From: Rhizobium sp. CCGE531
GTDB taxonomy: Bacteria > Pseudomonadota > Alphaproteobacteria > Rhizobiales > Rhizobiaceae
Reading direction: 5' to 3'
NCBI RefSeq assembly: GCF_003627795.1
Contig: NZ_CP032685.1
Location: 682,001-746,000 of the forward strand
Length of the DNA: 64,000 bases
Shown: positions 18,115 through 27,357 of the stretch, piece after piece
How positions within the stretch are numbered: position 1 is the stretch's first letter
How the letters are laid out: each line of letters starts with the position of its first letter
Made by a program: the position numbers and the translations under genes
Notes under the pieces: generated by a model
The model's input: the letters and a program-made list of their open reading frames with translations, nothing else
Databases searched by the model: none
What the model was told of the DNA's origin: nothing

Positions 18115-20238
18115 ATGCATTCGGATTCGACGATTTTCTCCCAGGACATGCGGCCTTCGGCAGCAGACGCAGGCGAACGGCCGTCCTGGCTGCCCGCGGC
18201 GAATGCTCAGCTGCTCGCCTTCCTGGCGACCCGACGGCGTTTCCCCCTGATCGGCCCGGCGATCTCCGCCTCCCTCAGGCCGATCGAGCTGATGGCGGGC
18301 GCAGCCGCGGATGGTGTCGTGGGTTGGGGGGATGGGCCGCTTGCCCGGCTGGCGCGCCTCTATGCGCGCGTTCACCGCCTGCCATTCTGGACCGTCGCCG
18401 ACGGCTTCCTGCAATCGCCAGGCGCCAGCGCGGCGCCGCCGGTTTCCATCGTCACCGACGATCTCGGCATTCATTTCTCCGCCCATCAGCCGTCACGGCT
18501 GGAAATTCTGCTCCAGGGCGGGCCATGCCATAAAGATATTCGTCGTGCGAGCGATCTGCGGCAGCGGATCGTCCGCGAACGGCTTTGCCAGGACAATCAT
18601 CTGCCGGAGGGCGTCGTTCTCCTTCGTCGAAACCGCCGCAGGCGTCTCCTGCTCATTGACCAGACCGTTGGAGATCGATCCATCGAAAGCGCGGGCGCCG
18701 ATGCCGGGACATTCGCGAGGATGTGGGCCGCAGCCCAGGCTGACAGAAGTGCCGATATCATTATCAAGTGCCACCCCGATGTCGTTGCAGGCCGTGCCAA
18801 GGGTTTCCTCCAGCCCTATATTCACACAGGCGGAGTGCAGTTCGTCGACAAGGCCGTCTCCCTGCATTCGATACTGGATCTGGTGGACGAGGTCTGGACG
18901 GTATCGAGCCCTCTTGGCCTCGAGGCACTGTTGCGCGAAATACCCGTCGTGACCTTCGGCATGCCTTCCTATGCCGGCTGGGGACTGACCGACGATCGCG
19001 CCGAAGGCGCCGCGGCGATAGCGGCACGCGCCCGGCGGAAACGACGCGTCAGCATAGACGAATTCGCCGACGCGGCATTCCTTCAATATTCGCGTTATGT
19101 CGATCCGGTCTCGCGCGATCCGATCACGGCCGAGCAGGCCGTCGAGCGGCTGCTCGAATGGCGCCACCACGCCCGCTCTCTTTCGGGGCGCTATCTTTGC
19201 ATCAACTTCTCGCTCCACAAGCGCTCGGTGATGCGCCGTTACCTGAACAGCCCCAACTCCGTGGTCCGGTTCGCAACCAATCCGACGGCCATGCAGGTCC
19301 AGAATGCCGACACGATCGTCCTGTGGGGAAATGCCGATCAGCCGGACGAAAGCCTTCTGTGGAAAGGAGGCAAGAGATTGCCGATCATTCGGGTTGAGGA
19401 CGGCTTCATCCGCTCTTCCGGCCTTGGCAGTTCGCTCATCCCCCCGTCCTCGCTCTGCTTCGACAGGCAAGGCATCTACTTCAATGCCTCCGCCCCGAGC
19501 CAGCTCGAGACGATTCTGAACGGAACGAATTTCGACGAGGCCCTCCTTGAGCGGGCAAAGCGCCTTCGGCAGGCGATCGTCTCGATGGGCATTACCAAAT
19601 ACAACCTGCCGCCACAGGCCGCGCCGGACTATCGCGCGGAGGCGAAAGGCCGCGCGATCGTTCTGGTGGCCGGGCAGGTTCCGAACGACGCCTCCCTGCG
19701 CTTCGGCATGGCGAGCCATGCGTCCGACATCGAGTTGCTGAAGGCCGTCCGGCGCGCCAGGCCAAAGGCGTTCATCATCTACAAGCAGCATCCGGACCTC
19801 CTGGCCAGGGCTGCGGGCCGTCACCCACCTTTATCCCCACCGCGGAATGCCGCCGATCTTGTCATCGGCAATGTCGATCTCGATGATCTGCTGCGGGCGG
19901 TTGACGAGGTTCACGTCGCGACGTCGCTGATCGGGTTCGAGGCGTTGCTGCGCGAAAAGCCGGTATGGTGCCATGGCCTGCCCTTTTACGCCGGCTGGGG
20001 CCTTACGCATGACACGGTCGTGTCGCTTCGGCGCAAGCAGCTGTTGAGCCTCGATGCCCTCGTTGCGGGCGTACTGATCCTCTACCCGCGATACTGGTCG
20101 AATATCGCCGATCTTCCCTGCGAAGCGGAAGATGTGGTCGCCGAGCTCTATCGCGCCCGGCTGGGGGCGGCTCCCAACCCATCGAGACGGCGCTGGCTTG
20201 CGCAAGTCATCCACATGCTTGAGGCGAGAAAATCGTGA
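18115..20238 (+). CDS. kpsC: KpsC/LpsZ-type capsule Kdo-transferase
   Basis: A 707-residue protein made of two related halves. The hallmark PSYAGWGLTDD occurs near residue 283 and PFYAGWGLTHD near 623, each preceded by a VHVATSLIGFEALLREKP-like segment (VWTVSSPLGLEALLREIP in the first half). In E. coli, KpsC is a dual beta-Kdo transferase that builds the Kdo linker on lyso-phosphatidylglycerol for ABC-exported capsules; rhizobial LpsZ/RkpJ are homologues. ATG follows GGGGGATCT. It is first in a plus-strand operon with a GT4 enzyme and an FkbM methyltransferase, overlapping the next gene by one base. No kpsS partner is seen in the window. Confidence 0.92.
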   Translation: MHSDSTIFSQDMRPSAADAGERPSWLPAANAQLLAFLATRRRFPLIGPAISASLRPIELMAGAAADGVVGWGDGPLARLARLYARVHRLPFWTVADGFLQSPGASAAPPVSIVTDDLGIHFSAHQPSRLEILLQGGPCHKDIRRASDLRQRIVRERLCQDNHLPEGVVLLRRNRRRRLLLIDQTVGDRSIESAGADAGTFARMWAAAQADRSADIIIKCHPDVVAGRAKGFLQPYIHTGGVQFVDKAVSLHSILDLVDEVWTVSSPLGLEALLREIPVVTFGMPSYAGWGLTDDRAEGAAAIAARARRKRRVSIDEFADAAFLQYSRYVDPVSRDPITAEQAVERLLEWRHHARSLSGRYLCINFSLHKRSVMRRYLNSPNSVVRFATNPTAMQVQNADTIVLWGNADQPDESLLWKGGKRLPIIRVEDGFIRSSGLGSSLIPPSSLCFDRQGIYFNASAPSQLETILNGTNFDEALLERAKRLRQAIVSMGITKYNLPPQAAPDYRAEAKGRAIVLVAGQVPNDASLRFGMASHASDIELLKAVRRARPKAFIIYKQHPDLLARAAGRHPPLSPPRNAADLVIGNVDLDDLLRAVDEVHVATSLIGFEALLREKPVWCHGLPFYAGWGLTHDTVVSLRRKQLLSLDALVAGVLILYPRYWSNIADLPCEAEDVVAELYRARLGAAPNPSRRRWLAQVIHMLEARKS

Positions 20239-21599
20239 TGAAGCCGATCGTGATGGATATTTCGCGTCTGATGGAGCGGGCGCATTGCCCGACACCCACA
20301 GGCATAGATCGCTACGAGCTTCATTATGCGCATTGGCTGAACGAGCGACGTAAGCGTGCTGCTCTGACGAATGCCTTGGGATCCTCGCAAGCGTCCTGGT
20401 TTGTCGAAACGGGCCATCGCGGCGCCGTATCCATAGCGACCGAGCGAGCGGACAAGCTGGTTTCGATGCTGGGCAGCCGCTGGGCGGCGAGCCAAGTATC
20501 AAGCTCCCAGGCCGCCCTTCTCGAGCGCATTTTCGCCGCCATCGACGGCAATATCCGATGGCAGACGGCGGAAGCGAAGGCGAACGGAGCTCCCACCCGA
20601 AAACTGCGCAAGATCGCTCATACCGTCGCCAATCACTTTGCCAATGGGCCGACGCTGCCCGGCAATGCGTCCTTCGTACACGTATCCCACAGCCGGCTTG
20701 AACGGACATCCGCTTTTTCCTGGCTACAGGAAATCGGGCGGAACGGCGTTTTTTACGTCCACGACCTCATTCCACTCTCGCATCCCGAGTTCGTCCGGCC
20801 GGAAGAGCCGGAACGTCACCGTCGAAGAATGGCGACTGTGCTGAAGCACGCTTCCCTCGTCCTGTGCAACTCGCAGGTGACGGCACGCGCCCTGCGCACC
20901 TTCGCCCAGGAGTGCAACAGCGAGTTGCCCTCCATCGCCGTGCTGCCCCCGGGCGTGGAGCAATGCTTTTTGTCGCCCCCCAATGACATGCCTCGCCCGC
21001 AAATCCCCTATTTCGTGACGATCGGCACCATCGAACCGCGCAAGAACCACATTCTGTTGCTGCGTCTATGGCAATATCTGGCCGAACGCGACGGCCCGAA
21101 CGCACCGCGTCTGGTGATTGTCGGCAAGAGGGGATGGGAAAACAGCCACATCCTGGCAATGCTCGAACGGTGCCCTGCCTTGCCCGGGCTCGTCATCGAA
21201 GTACCGGGGCTGGAGGATGCCGCCTTGGCGCGGCTGGTCGCCGGCGCCGCCGCCCTCCTTGCCCCTTCCTTTACCGAGGGTTACGGCATGCCGATCGCCG
21301 AGGCCATTGCGCTCGGCACGCCGGTCGTCGCCTCCAACATCAGCGCGCATCGCGAGGCTGCAGGCGGGCATCCGGCAATTTTCCTCGATCCGCTTGACGG
21401 ACTGAGCTGGAAAGCCGCGCTCGACATGATTGCCGCCTCGCCTCAGCACCGAACCAGACCGAGCCAGCCTGGAGGGTGGGATACTCATTTCGATGATCTG
21501 GAGATGCTGATCGAGGCAGATCTTTCCGCTCGGCGCTATGCGGCCCAACGAGCGCCGCGACGCATGGAGACGACATCACCATCGGCAATTCTACAGTGA
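20238..21599 (+). CDS. GT4-type glycosyltransferase
   Basis: A 453-residue GT-B glycosyltransferase. The N-terminal half has VMDISRLMERAHCPTPTGIDRYE and FYVHDLIPLSHPEFVRPEE. The C-terminal half has FVTIGTIEPRKNHILLLRLW and SFTEGYGMPIAEAIALGTPVVAS, the family-4 donor-site signature. The ATG at 20238 shares its A with the kpsC stop; an in-frame GTG three bases earlier is also possible. It acts in the cytoplasm on the polymer exported by the Kps system. Confidence 0.9.
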   Translation: MKPIVMDISRLMERAHCPTPTGIDRYELHYAHWLNERRKRAALTNALGSSQASWFVETGHRGAVSIATERADKLVSMLGSRWAASQVSSSQAALLERIFAAIDGNIRWQTAEAKANGAPTRKLRKIAHTVANHFANGPTLPGNASFVHVSHSRLERTSAFSWLQEIGRNGVFYVHDLIPLSHPEFVRPEEPERHRRRMATVLKHASLVLCNSQVTARALRTFAQECNSELPSIAVLPPGVEQCFLSPPNDMPRPQIPYFVTIGTIEPRKNHILLLRLWQYLAERDGPNAPRLVIVGKRGWENSHILAMLERCPALPGLVIEVPGLEDAALARLVAGAAALLAPSFTEGYGMPIAEAIALGTPVVASNISAHREAAGGHPAIFLDPLDGLSWKAALDMIAASPQHRTRPSQPGGWDTHFDDLEMLIEADLSARRYAAQRAPRRMETTSPSAILQ

Positions 21600-21685
21600 C
21601 CGGACTGGGAATGGTGCACGGCAATGCAGGTGAAAAGCGGCGGCAGGATAGATTCAAATCGTCAGAAAGACGGGGGAGCAGCGAC

Positions 21686-22738
21686 GTGACAAGTTTTTAC
21701 GACATCGAGAACTGCTACAAATTCATTCTCGGCCGCGCGATAAACGACGACGAGCGCAATGCCATAGCGCAGAATCTGCTACAGGTGACGGACATTCCGC
21801 TGGATGAGCATCGCCGACGTTTTCTCAGTTCCTACGAGTTCCACGTACGTCACAGCGAATTGCTGTTCAACAATTTCGTGCCGAAGTCGATCTTCGTTCT
21901 GTTCGAAACGAAGTACAATTTCAAACTGCATCTCGATTTGCGCCAATACCACATTTCCTTTGGCATCATGAGTGGCGAATACGAGAAATTCGACGTCGAT
22001 CTCGTCAAAGCCATTCTGCCTGAAACCGGACAATTCATCGATGTCGGCGGCAATGTCGGATATTACTCGCTGTCCGTCGCGGCCCATCCCCCATTCAGGG
22101 GAACGGTCCTTGCCTTCGAACCCTTGCCCAAGCTTTGGGATCTCTTCAATCGATCGATCCTGGAGAATGGTTTTGAAGATCGTATCAGCGTCCGCCCGCT
22201 GGCCCTTGCCGACAGCCCGGGAGAATTGCCACTCAATAACGCCGAGGAAACGATCAATGCCGGCGCAACGCGGCTGGTCACGAATGCAGCCGATACCAAA
22301 GTTGGCCGCATGACGAAAGTCGAGACGCTGGACCATGTTATCGGAAATCTGCGGCCTGATGTCGTAAAGGTCGATATCCAGGGTGCGGAGGGTCTGTTCC
22401 TGAAGGGCGCGAGAAGGACCATCTCGGCGCACAGGCCTTCTCTATTGATGGAGATCAATCGTGAGATGCTCGCCGTTGTCTCGAAAGTGACGCCGGGCGC
22501 GATTCACCATCAGCTTGCCGAACTCGGTTACGGCATCTGGACCAGTTCGCAAGATCAGCTGGCGCGGATCGAGACTCCAGACGAGCTCGATCTGAATTTT
22601 CAGATCGGCACGGTGGCGAACATTCTGGCGGTTCATGAAGATCGCGCCGAAAGCGTCAGCGCGCGCCTTCAGCGCCTCGGGCTGACGCTGGCCTCATCCA
22701 AAAGCAAAAAGCAACACCAGCGGGAGGTCGCGCTCTGA
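21686..22738 (+). CDS. FkbM-family methyltransferase with DUF4214-like N-terminus
   Basis: A protein of about 350 residues. The first ~55 residues (IENCYKFILGRAINDDE) resemble DUF4214, a helical module common at the start of rhizobial surface-polysaccharide enzymes. The rest is a SAM methyltransferase with IDVGGNVGYYSLSVA, FEPLP and VVKVDIQGAEGLFLKGA. The GTG at 21686 is chosen because GGGGGAG lies seven bases upstream. The frame is open back to a GTG at 21596 that overlaps the preceding stop, which would add 30 residues of low-complexity sequence. The last gene of the kpsC operon, it converges on kpsM. Confidence 0.82.
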   Translation: MTSFYDIENCYKFILGRAINDDERNAIAQNLLQVTDIPLDEHRRRFLSSYEFHVRHSELLFNNFVPKSIFVLFETKYNFKLHLDLRQYHISFGIMSGEYEKFDVDLVKAILPETGQFIDVGGNVGYYSLSVAAHPPFRGTVLAFEPLPKLWDLFNRSILENGFEDRISVRPLALADSPGELPLNNAEETINAGATRLVTNAADTKVGRMTKVETLDHVIGNLRPDVVKVDIQGAEGLFLKGARRTISAHRPSLLMEINREMLAVVSKVTPGAIHHQLAELGYGIWTSSQDQLARIETPDELDLNFQIGTVANILAVHEDRAESVSARLQRLGLTLASSKSKKQHQREVAL

Positions 22739-22770
22739 CCACAGCGGCAATCGATCTTGCGGCAGCCGCG

Positions 22771-23580
22771 TCATTCGAACTTGATGTGATTGCGCGCCAT
22801 GTTCATCAGAAAGAGCCCAACAGCCGTGGTGAACAGGCAGCATTTCGTGATGTAGCCGATATCGTAGAAGGTCTGCACCGTATCGCCGAAGAAGCCGGCA
22901 CGAAAGAGCTCGAAGCAATGGACGGTAGGAACGTAGAGAGCCAATTTCTGCGGGCCGCTCGGCAGCCAGGCCACCATGAAGAACATGCCGCCGATCGGCA
23001 GTGTGAGATACTGGAACGGCGGAACAAATTTCTCCACGATTTCGAAGCGTTCGGAGCTGGCGGCAAAAATCAGCCCCACGGCGAAAGAGAACCAGGCCAT
23101 GAACAGCCAGCCCGCCAGAAGCAGGCCGAGATTCTGATAAGGCGGTATGATACCCGCGAGACGAGCGACCGTGTAGACGATGACAAGCGCTGCCGTCGTC
23201 CCGCCTGTTTCCAGAAGCCCGCGCGCGATCAGGGCGTCGGCCAGGCGGATCTGGCGATGATACATCAAGGGCAGATTCTGGCGCAAACACGAGACGGCAT
23301 GGCCGCTTATGTGGCGCCAGAGCGTCAAGGGCATGTAGCCGCTCAGAACGAAGGCGGCGACCGTCAGTCCGTGCGCTTCGTGACGCATCACGGTCCACAT
23401 GACCATAACACCGGCGGTCAGAATCATCGGCTCCAGCGCGAGCCAGAGAAAACCAATATTCTCGCGCCCGTAGCGAATGAGCATTTCACGCATGATGAGT
23501 GCGCCGAGCACGCGCGCCTGGATCTTCAATCCGATTATGAACTGCGAACGATCGCGGGTGTTCGTCGATACGTGATGCAT
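22771..23580 (-). CDS. kpsM: KpsM-like ABC transporter permease
   Basis: A 269-residue ABC-2 type permease with six predicted membrane helices: for example FLWLALEPMILTAGVMVMW, LLLAGWLFMAWFSFAVGLIF and YLTLPIGGMFFMVAWLP. RYGRENIGFLWLALEP in the N-terminal cytoplasmic segment is typical of KpsM/CtrC polysaccharide exporters. It pairs with the KpsT ATPase encoded 6.5 kb away. ATG 23580 follows a strong AGGAGG. Unlike the usual kpsMT pair, it stands alone, convergent with the FkbM gene and divergent from the second kpsE. Confidence 0.92.
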   Translation of the reverse strand: MHHVSTNTRDRSQFIIGLKIQARVLGALIMREMLIRYGRENIGFLWLALEPMILTAGVMVMWTVMRHEAHGLTVAAFVLSGYMPLTLWRHISGHAVSCLRQNLPLMYHRQIRLADALIARGLLETGGTTAALVIVYTVARLAGIIPPYQNLGLLLAGWLFMAWFSFAVGLIFAASSERFEIVEKFVPPFQYLTLPIGGMFFMVAWLPSGPQKLALYVPTVHCFELFRAGFFGDTVQTFYDIGYITKCCLFTTAVGLFLMNMARNHIKFE

Positions 23581-23744
23581 GCGGGAGCCTCCTGTTCGCC
23601 ATCCCATCTCCGTCGGATGGTAGAACAACGATACCGGCGAGGGCCGCTCGCTCAATCTTCATTGCGTCGGGCCTGGACAATTACCGCCTCCGACGCACGG
23701 GTGCCGACAGACAACGGCAGCCAATCATCAACAGGAACGCAGCC

Positions 23745-24956
23745 ATGGCTCTGATAAATTCCGAGACGCAAAGCAAGAAGCTCGATGCAAGGCAGCCTCG
23801 GCAGCCTTTCCGCCAGATGATCGCGAGATCGATCGTCGCGCCGGCGAAGACGGGAAAACGCGCCAAGGGCTCCAAGCGTCTGGGCGTCTACATGCTCGCG
23901 GTTGTCGGCCCCACCCTTGTCGTCAGCGCCTACTACGCCTTCATCGCCGCGCCGATCTACGTGTCCGAGGCCTCCTTCGTCGTTCGCATGGCGGCTCCGC
24001 CGTCATCGAACGTCTTCGGTTCGCTACTGCAGAATAGCGGCATCACCCGCTCGCAGGACGACACCTTCTCCGTCCAGGAATATATCCGCTCGCGCCAGGC
24101 ATTGAAGGAGCTCACCGATCGACTTCCCGTGCGGGCCATTTTCGGCAGCCGGCAGGCGGACCGGCTGACGCGCTTTCCGCGGCCTTGGGAGAACAGCAGC
24201 GAGGAGGAACTCTACAATTATTACTCGGATCGAGTCTCGGTCATTCACAACGATACGACTGGTATTACCATGTTGCGCACGACAGCCTTTCACGCGCAGG
24301 ATGCCGCCGATCTGAATACCGCGCTGCTTTCCCTCGGCGGCAAACTGCTCGACCGCTTGAACGACAGGGCCCGCAGCGACGCAGTTCGCTTCGCCGATAA
24401 TGAGGTGCAGGAAGCGCAGCAACGGGCCATAGATGCGCAGAAGAACATTACGAATTTCAGAAACAAGGAACTGATGATCGACCCCAATGCCAGCTCCATG
24501 TCGATGGTCGACCTCATCACCAATCTGACCGCCGAGCTGGCCAATACGCGCGCGCGGCTGGCCGAAACGCGCAAGACCGCGCCCGACAGCAACGCCATCC
24601 CCTTCCTGACCAGCCAGATCGCGGCGCTGGAGCAGCAGATCGAAAACGAGCGGGCCAAGATGGTCGGATCGGACAAATCCGTAGCACCTAGGATCGCCGA
24701 TTACGAAAGTCTTGTCCTGATGCGTGAATTTGCCAACAAGGCGCTCGTCGCCGCCCTTGATTCGCTGGAAGCAGCCAGGGCCGACGCCCGCCGGCAGCAG
24801 CTTTATCTCGAGGTGGTCGTTCCGCCGCACCTGCCGGACGAAGCGGAGATGCCCTATGCGCTCAAGAACATTCTTGTGGTCTTCCTGTCTTTGAGCCTTG
24901 CCTATCTTCTGGGCTGGCTCATGCTGACCGCCCTCAGGGATCACGAAAGCGGCTGA
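23745..24956 (+). CDS. kpsE: KpsE-like capsule export protein (copy 2)
   Basis: A 403-residue protein with the same plan as the first KpsE: a transmembrane helix at about 48-70 (LAVVGPTLVVSAYYAFIAA), YVSEASFVVRMA, a long periplasmic coiled region (RARSDAVRFADNEVQEAQQ, ALEQQIENERAKMVGSDKSV) and a C-terminal helix (NILVVFLSLSLAYLLGWLMLT). It has AGGAACGCAGCC before ATG and is divergent from kpsM, so the two may be co-regulated as the inner-membrane part of the exporter. Two KpsE proteins with one KpsM and one KpsT in a locus are unusual. Confidence 0.9.
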   Translation: MALINSETQSKKLDARQPRQPFRQMIARSIVAPAKTGKRAKGSKRLGVYMLAVVGPTLVVSAYYAFIAAPIYVSEASFVVRMAAPPSSNVFGSLLQNSGITRSQDDTFSVQEYIRSRQALKELTDRLPVRAIFGSRQADRLTRFPRPWENSSEEELYNYYSDRVSVIHNDTTGITMLRTTAFHAQDAADLNTALLSLGGKLLDRLNDRARSDAVRFADNEVQEAQQRAIDAQKNITNFRNKELMIDPNASSMSMVDLITNLTAELANTRARLAETRKTAPDSNAIPFLTSQIAALEQQIENERAKMVGSDKSVAPRIADYESLVLMREFANKALVAALDSLEAARADARRQQLYLEVVVPPHLPDEAEMPYALKNILVVFLSLSLAYLLGWLMLTALRDHESG

Positions 24957-25067
24957 CCTCGCGCTCCAAAGCTCCTCAGATATCTCCTCCCAAATGCCAT
25001 AGACGCAGATACAGCCAGTGGTTTTGCCCGGGCAATCTCCTTGGCGCCATACCGATTGCGTCTCCAT

Positions 25068-25152
25068 AGTATAAAATGCGACAATATTTTTATAATGAAA
25101 TAATATTAAGGATATACTTCAGATTTTTAACGAAATGACATTGACTTTTCAG
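25068..25152 (+). repeat. repeated intergenic element, copy A
   Basis: AGTATAAAATGCGACAA, then a TATAAT about 17 bases on, and TTGACTTTTCAG starting at 25141. The same three blocks occur in the same order and spacing (73 versus 72 bases) at 32744-32827. It lies in the 391-base AT-rich gap (24957-25347) before the next methyltransferase gene, in which nothing else is seen. It could be a promoter or a regulator-binding region. Confidence 0.5.
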
Positions 25153-25347
25153 TTGAAAATAGCGTTTTATTGCCAATAAATTCTGGAAAAACGCGGAAAA
25201 ATCGGCGCCAAGCTTATCCGGCCAACGGGATACAGATCAAACACAGACGTGATAGTGCATCATATTGATGTGAACATCGCATCGATGTCTGCAATCCATA
25301 CGTTTATTTAAATGCACTATCACATGAAAACGGAAATGGAGTGCATT

Positions 25348-26436
25348 GTGATCAAAGAGCAATCAAAAACAAGCGATGCAAAGGACGTCATCATCGCAGC
25401 ATACAAAGGCCTTTTAGGAAGAAATCCTGACAAAAACGGCATGAGTTCTTATCTCGATTTGCTGGAGAACAACTCAATTTCATATGAAGATCTTATACGG
25501 CAAATCAGCGCTTCTGATGAATTTAAGACCATACATGGATACATTCAAACACATGGTTCCTCCGGAAGAGAGGCGATGGATGTATATCGACAGTTCAGGA
25601 AATATGAGGGGCCGGGACGAGCAGGCTTTGTGACCAACTTCCTCGGTTGCGTTTCCAACGTGAACCATGTCGGTCTTGCAAGCCATTCGGGACTGGTTGA
25701 ATCATTTCCGTTTCCCGGTAATTTTCACGGGGCCGCCTTGGAATGGATCGCGGTATTGCGTTCAGTTCTTGACGCTCGGGAACGATTTAGCATGATTGAG
25801 CTCGGCGCCGGATGGGCGCCTTGGTCGACGATCGGCTACACGGCCGCCAAACAGAAAGGTTTAAGCGCTCACGTAACCCCGATCGAAGGGGATCGTGGTC
25901 ATATCGATTACATTCACCATTCATTTCGTGAAAACTCTATCCCCGATAGCGACGCCAACGTTATTCATGGGGTTATCGGCGTTGAGGACGGAATAGCCAG
26001 GTTCCCTCGGGCGGCGCAGGCCGGGCATGTCTATGGCGCCGCCGCTGCGTTTTCTGGCGAGGGCGATGATGCGGATGCATTCGGGACATTCCTGAAGCAT
26101 CATAGTGGCCTTATCGCAGAGATCGAAGAAGTCGCATGTTATAGCCTCGCAACGGTCCTGAACGGCCAAGGGACCATCGATCTCATCCATTGCGATATTC
26201 AAGGTGCCGAAGGTGACCTCTTCGAACGCCATATCGATGTGGTGACGAAGCAGGTGAAGCGCGTATTCATCGGCACGCATTCCGCTGACTTGGACCGGCG
26301 CCTCATCAGCTTGTTTCCTAAACATGGCTGGGTTTGCGAAGGCATCGTCGCCGCAAAGACCAGGGACGACCCACATGGAGATCCGATGCTTGTTGCGGAT
26401 GGTGACCAGGTATGGCGCAATCCGGCGTTCTTCTGA
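25348..26436 (+). CDS. FkbM-like methyltransferase with DUF4214 N-terminus
   Basis: About 362 residues. A DUF4214-like module (about 10-60; IAAYKGLLGRNPDKNGMSSYLDLL and IRQISASDEF) precedes a SAM-binding fold with MIELGAGWAPWST and IDLIHCDIQGAEGDLFE, the latter matching the FkbM core. GTG 25348 is chosen because GGAG lies six bases upstream; ATGs at 25312, 25324 and 25333 are alternatives. Codon use is less GC-rich than the neighbouring kps genes, as is the next methyltransferase, suggesting a different origin. A terminator follows directly. Confidence 0.75.
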   Translation: MIKEQSKTSDAKDVIIAAYKGLLGRNPDKNGMSSYLDLLENNSISYEDLIRQISASDEFKTIHGYIQTHGSSGREAMDVYRQFRKYEGPGRAGFVTNFLGCVSNVNHVGLASHSGLVESFPFPGNFHGAALEWIAVLRSVLDARERFSMIELGAGWAPWSTIGYTAAKQKGLSAHVTPIEGDRGHIDYIHHSFRENSIPDSDANVIHGVIGVEDGIARFPRAAQAGHVYGAAAAFSGEGDDADAFGTFLKHHSGLIAEIEEVACYSLATVLNGQGTIDLIHCDIQGAEGDLFERHIDVVTKQVKRVFIGTHSADLDRRLISLFPKHGWVCEGIVAAKTRDDPHGDPMLVADGDQVWRNPAFF

Positions 26437-26461
26437 TCCAGGTCTTGGTACGGCGTTTCGA

Positions 26462-26484
26462 GGCCCGCTTCGAGCGGGCCTTTT
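26462..26484 (+). terminator. rho-independent terminator
   Basis: GGCCCGCT, loop TCG, AGCGGGCC, then TTTT, 25 bases after the stop of the methyltransferase gene. Confidence 0.85.
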
Positions 26485-26561
26485 CATGAGAGCCGCGATG
26501 ATGCTTCAACCACTCGGCAGGGCAAGCCGACGATCAGCGACCTACTACGGCGAATTGACCG

Positions 26562-27247
26562 TCATGCGTCATGGCGATCGTATTTGGTCCACCCCCTATA
26601 GCCAACTGACCCGGCGTTCGGGGTTGCCGGCGCGCCAACGAGCGTAATGGCTTCGATGATGCCCGGGCTATGCAGACTGTCGGTAGCCGTGGATGTGATG
26701 CAAGCGGTAGACACTGCGCCCGCACATTTTATCCACGAAGTCCCCGCAAAGCCGGCACTAAAGTTGCCGGGCGAAATTTTGGAGCCCTTCAGACATCCAT
26801 CCTGCGGGATCTCAAGGTATCTACGAAAAAGCCGCTTGTCGATGGCGGTACGAGGACACAGATATTCCCGACAGCAAACGCGGCGTTGAATACGGATGTC
26901 GCGAGGGTAGATCCGTCAGCTTTTGCCCCCCATTCACGAACATCAGCGCCTTCTGCCGGAAATATGGCGATCCAGCATTTCCCATCGGCACTCGGTACTT
27001 GCGCACCGCCATCGCCGGAACCAGAATTCATCGAGCAGGGCGAAGACGACGCCACGTAAACAAGGGGCGGCGCATCACCAGCCGCCGCATAACCGAGGCG
27101 CATGACAGCAGGAGGCCCGCCCGTCACAGTCATCGCCGACAGAGCAGCGGTATTCGTTGCCGTCTGCACGTTGTCGGCGCACGCTGCGGTGTCGATCAGC
27201 AGGAATGCAATCGCCTGCAAAATACACTTATAGATTCGGTTTGGCAT
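26562..27247 (-). pseudogene. frameshifted N-terminal part of a beta-helix (pectate-lyase/tail-spike-like) protein
   Basis: ATG 27247 follows GTGAGGACCGCAAGA and opens a signal peptide (about 1-22, ending TAACA-D). Then come IAIFPAEGADVREWGAKADGS and SVFNAAFA, the typical entry of right-handed beta-helix proteins (DVREWGAKADG-T). The frame runs to an early stop near 26789. If one base is restored near 26811, the reading continues as DTL-EIPQDGCLKGSK, FSAGFAGTSWIKC, SPGIIEAITLVGAPATPNAG and SVGYRGWTKYDRHDA to a stop at 26562. The intact family members are several hundred residues longer, so the gene is both frameshifted and 3' truncated. A polysaccharide-lyase role is inferred from the fold only. 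Confidence 0.6.
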
Positions 27248-27357
27248 TCTTGCGGTCCTCACCGACCTATGGAGATGACGCCGCTTCGCTTCACCAGCCC
27301 CCACTTGCCAAAGGCACGCTAGAACTCCCAACGGAGGAAGTTCTCAATAGTTATATT

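Noticed and set aside
26562..27247. Prophage tail-spike gene implying a prophage
   Set aside because: No other phage genes (integrase, capsid, terminase, lysis) are seen nearby; an isolated beta-helix remnant does not support a prophage.
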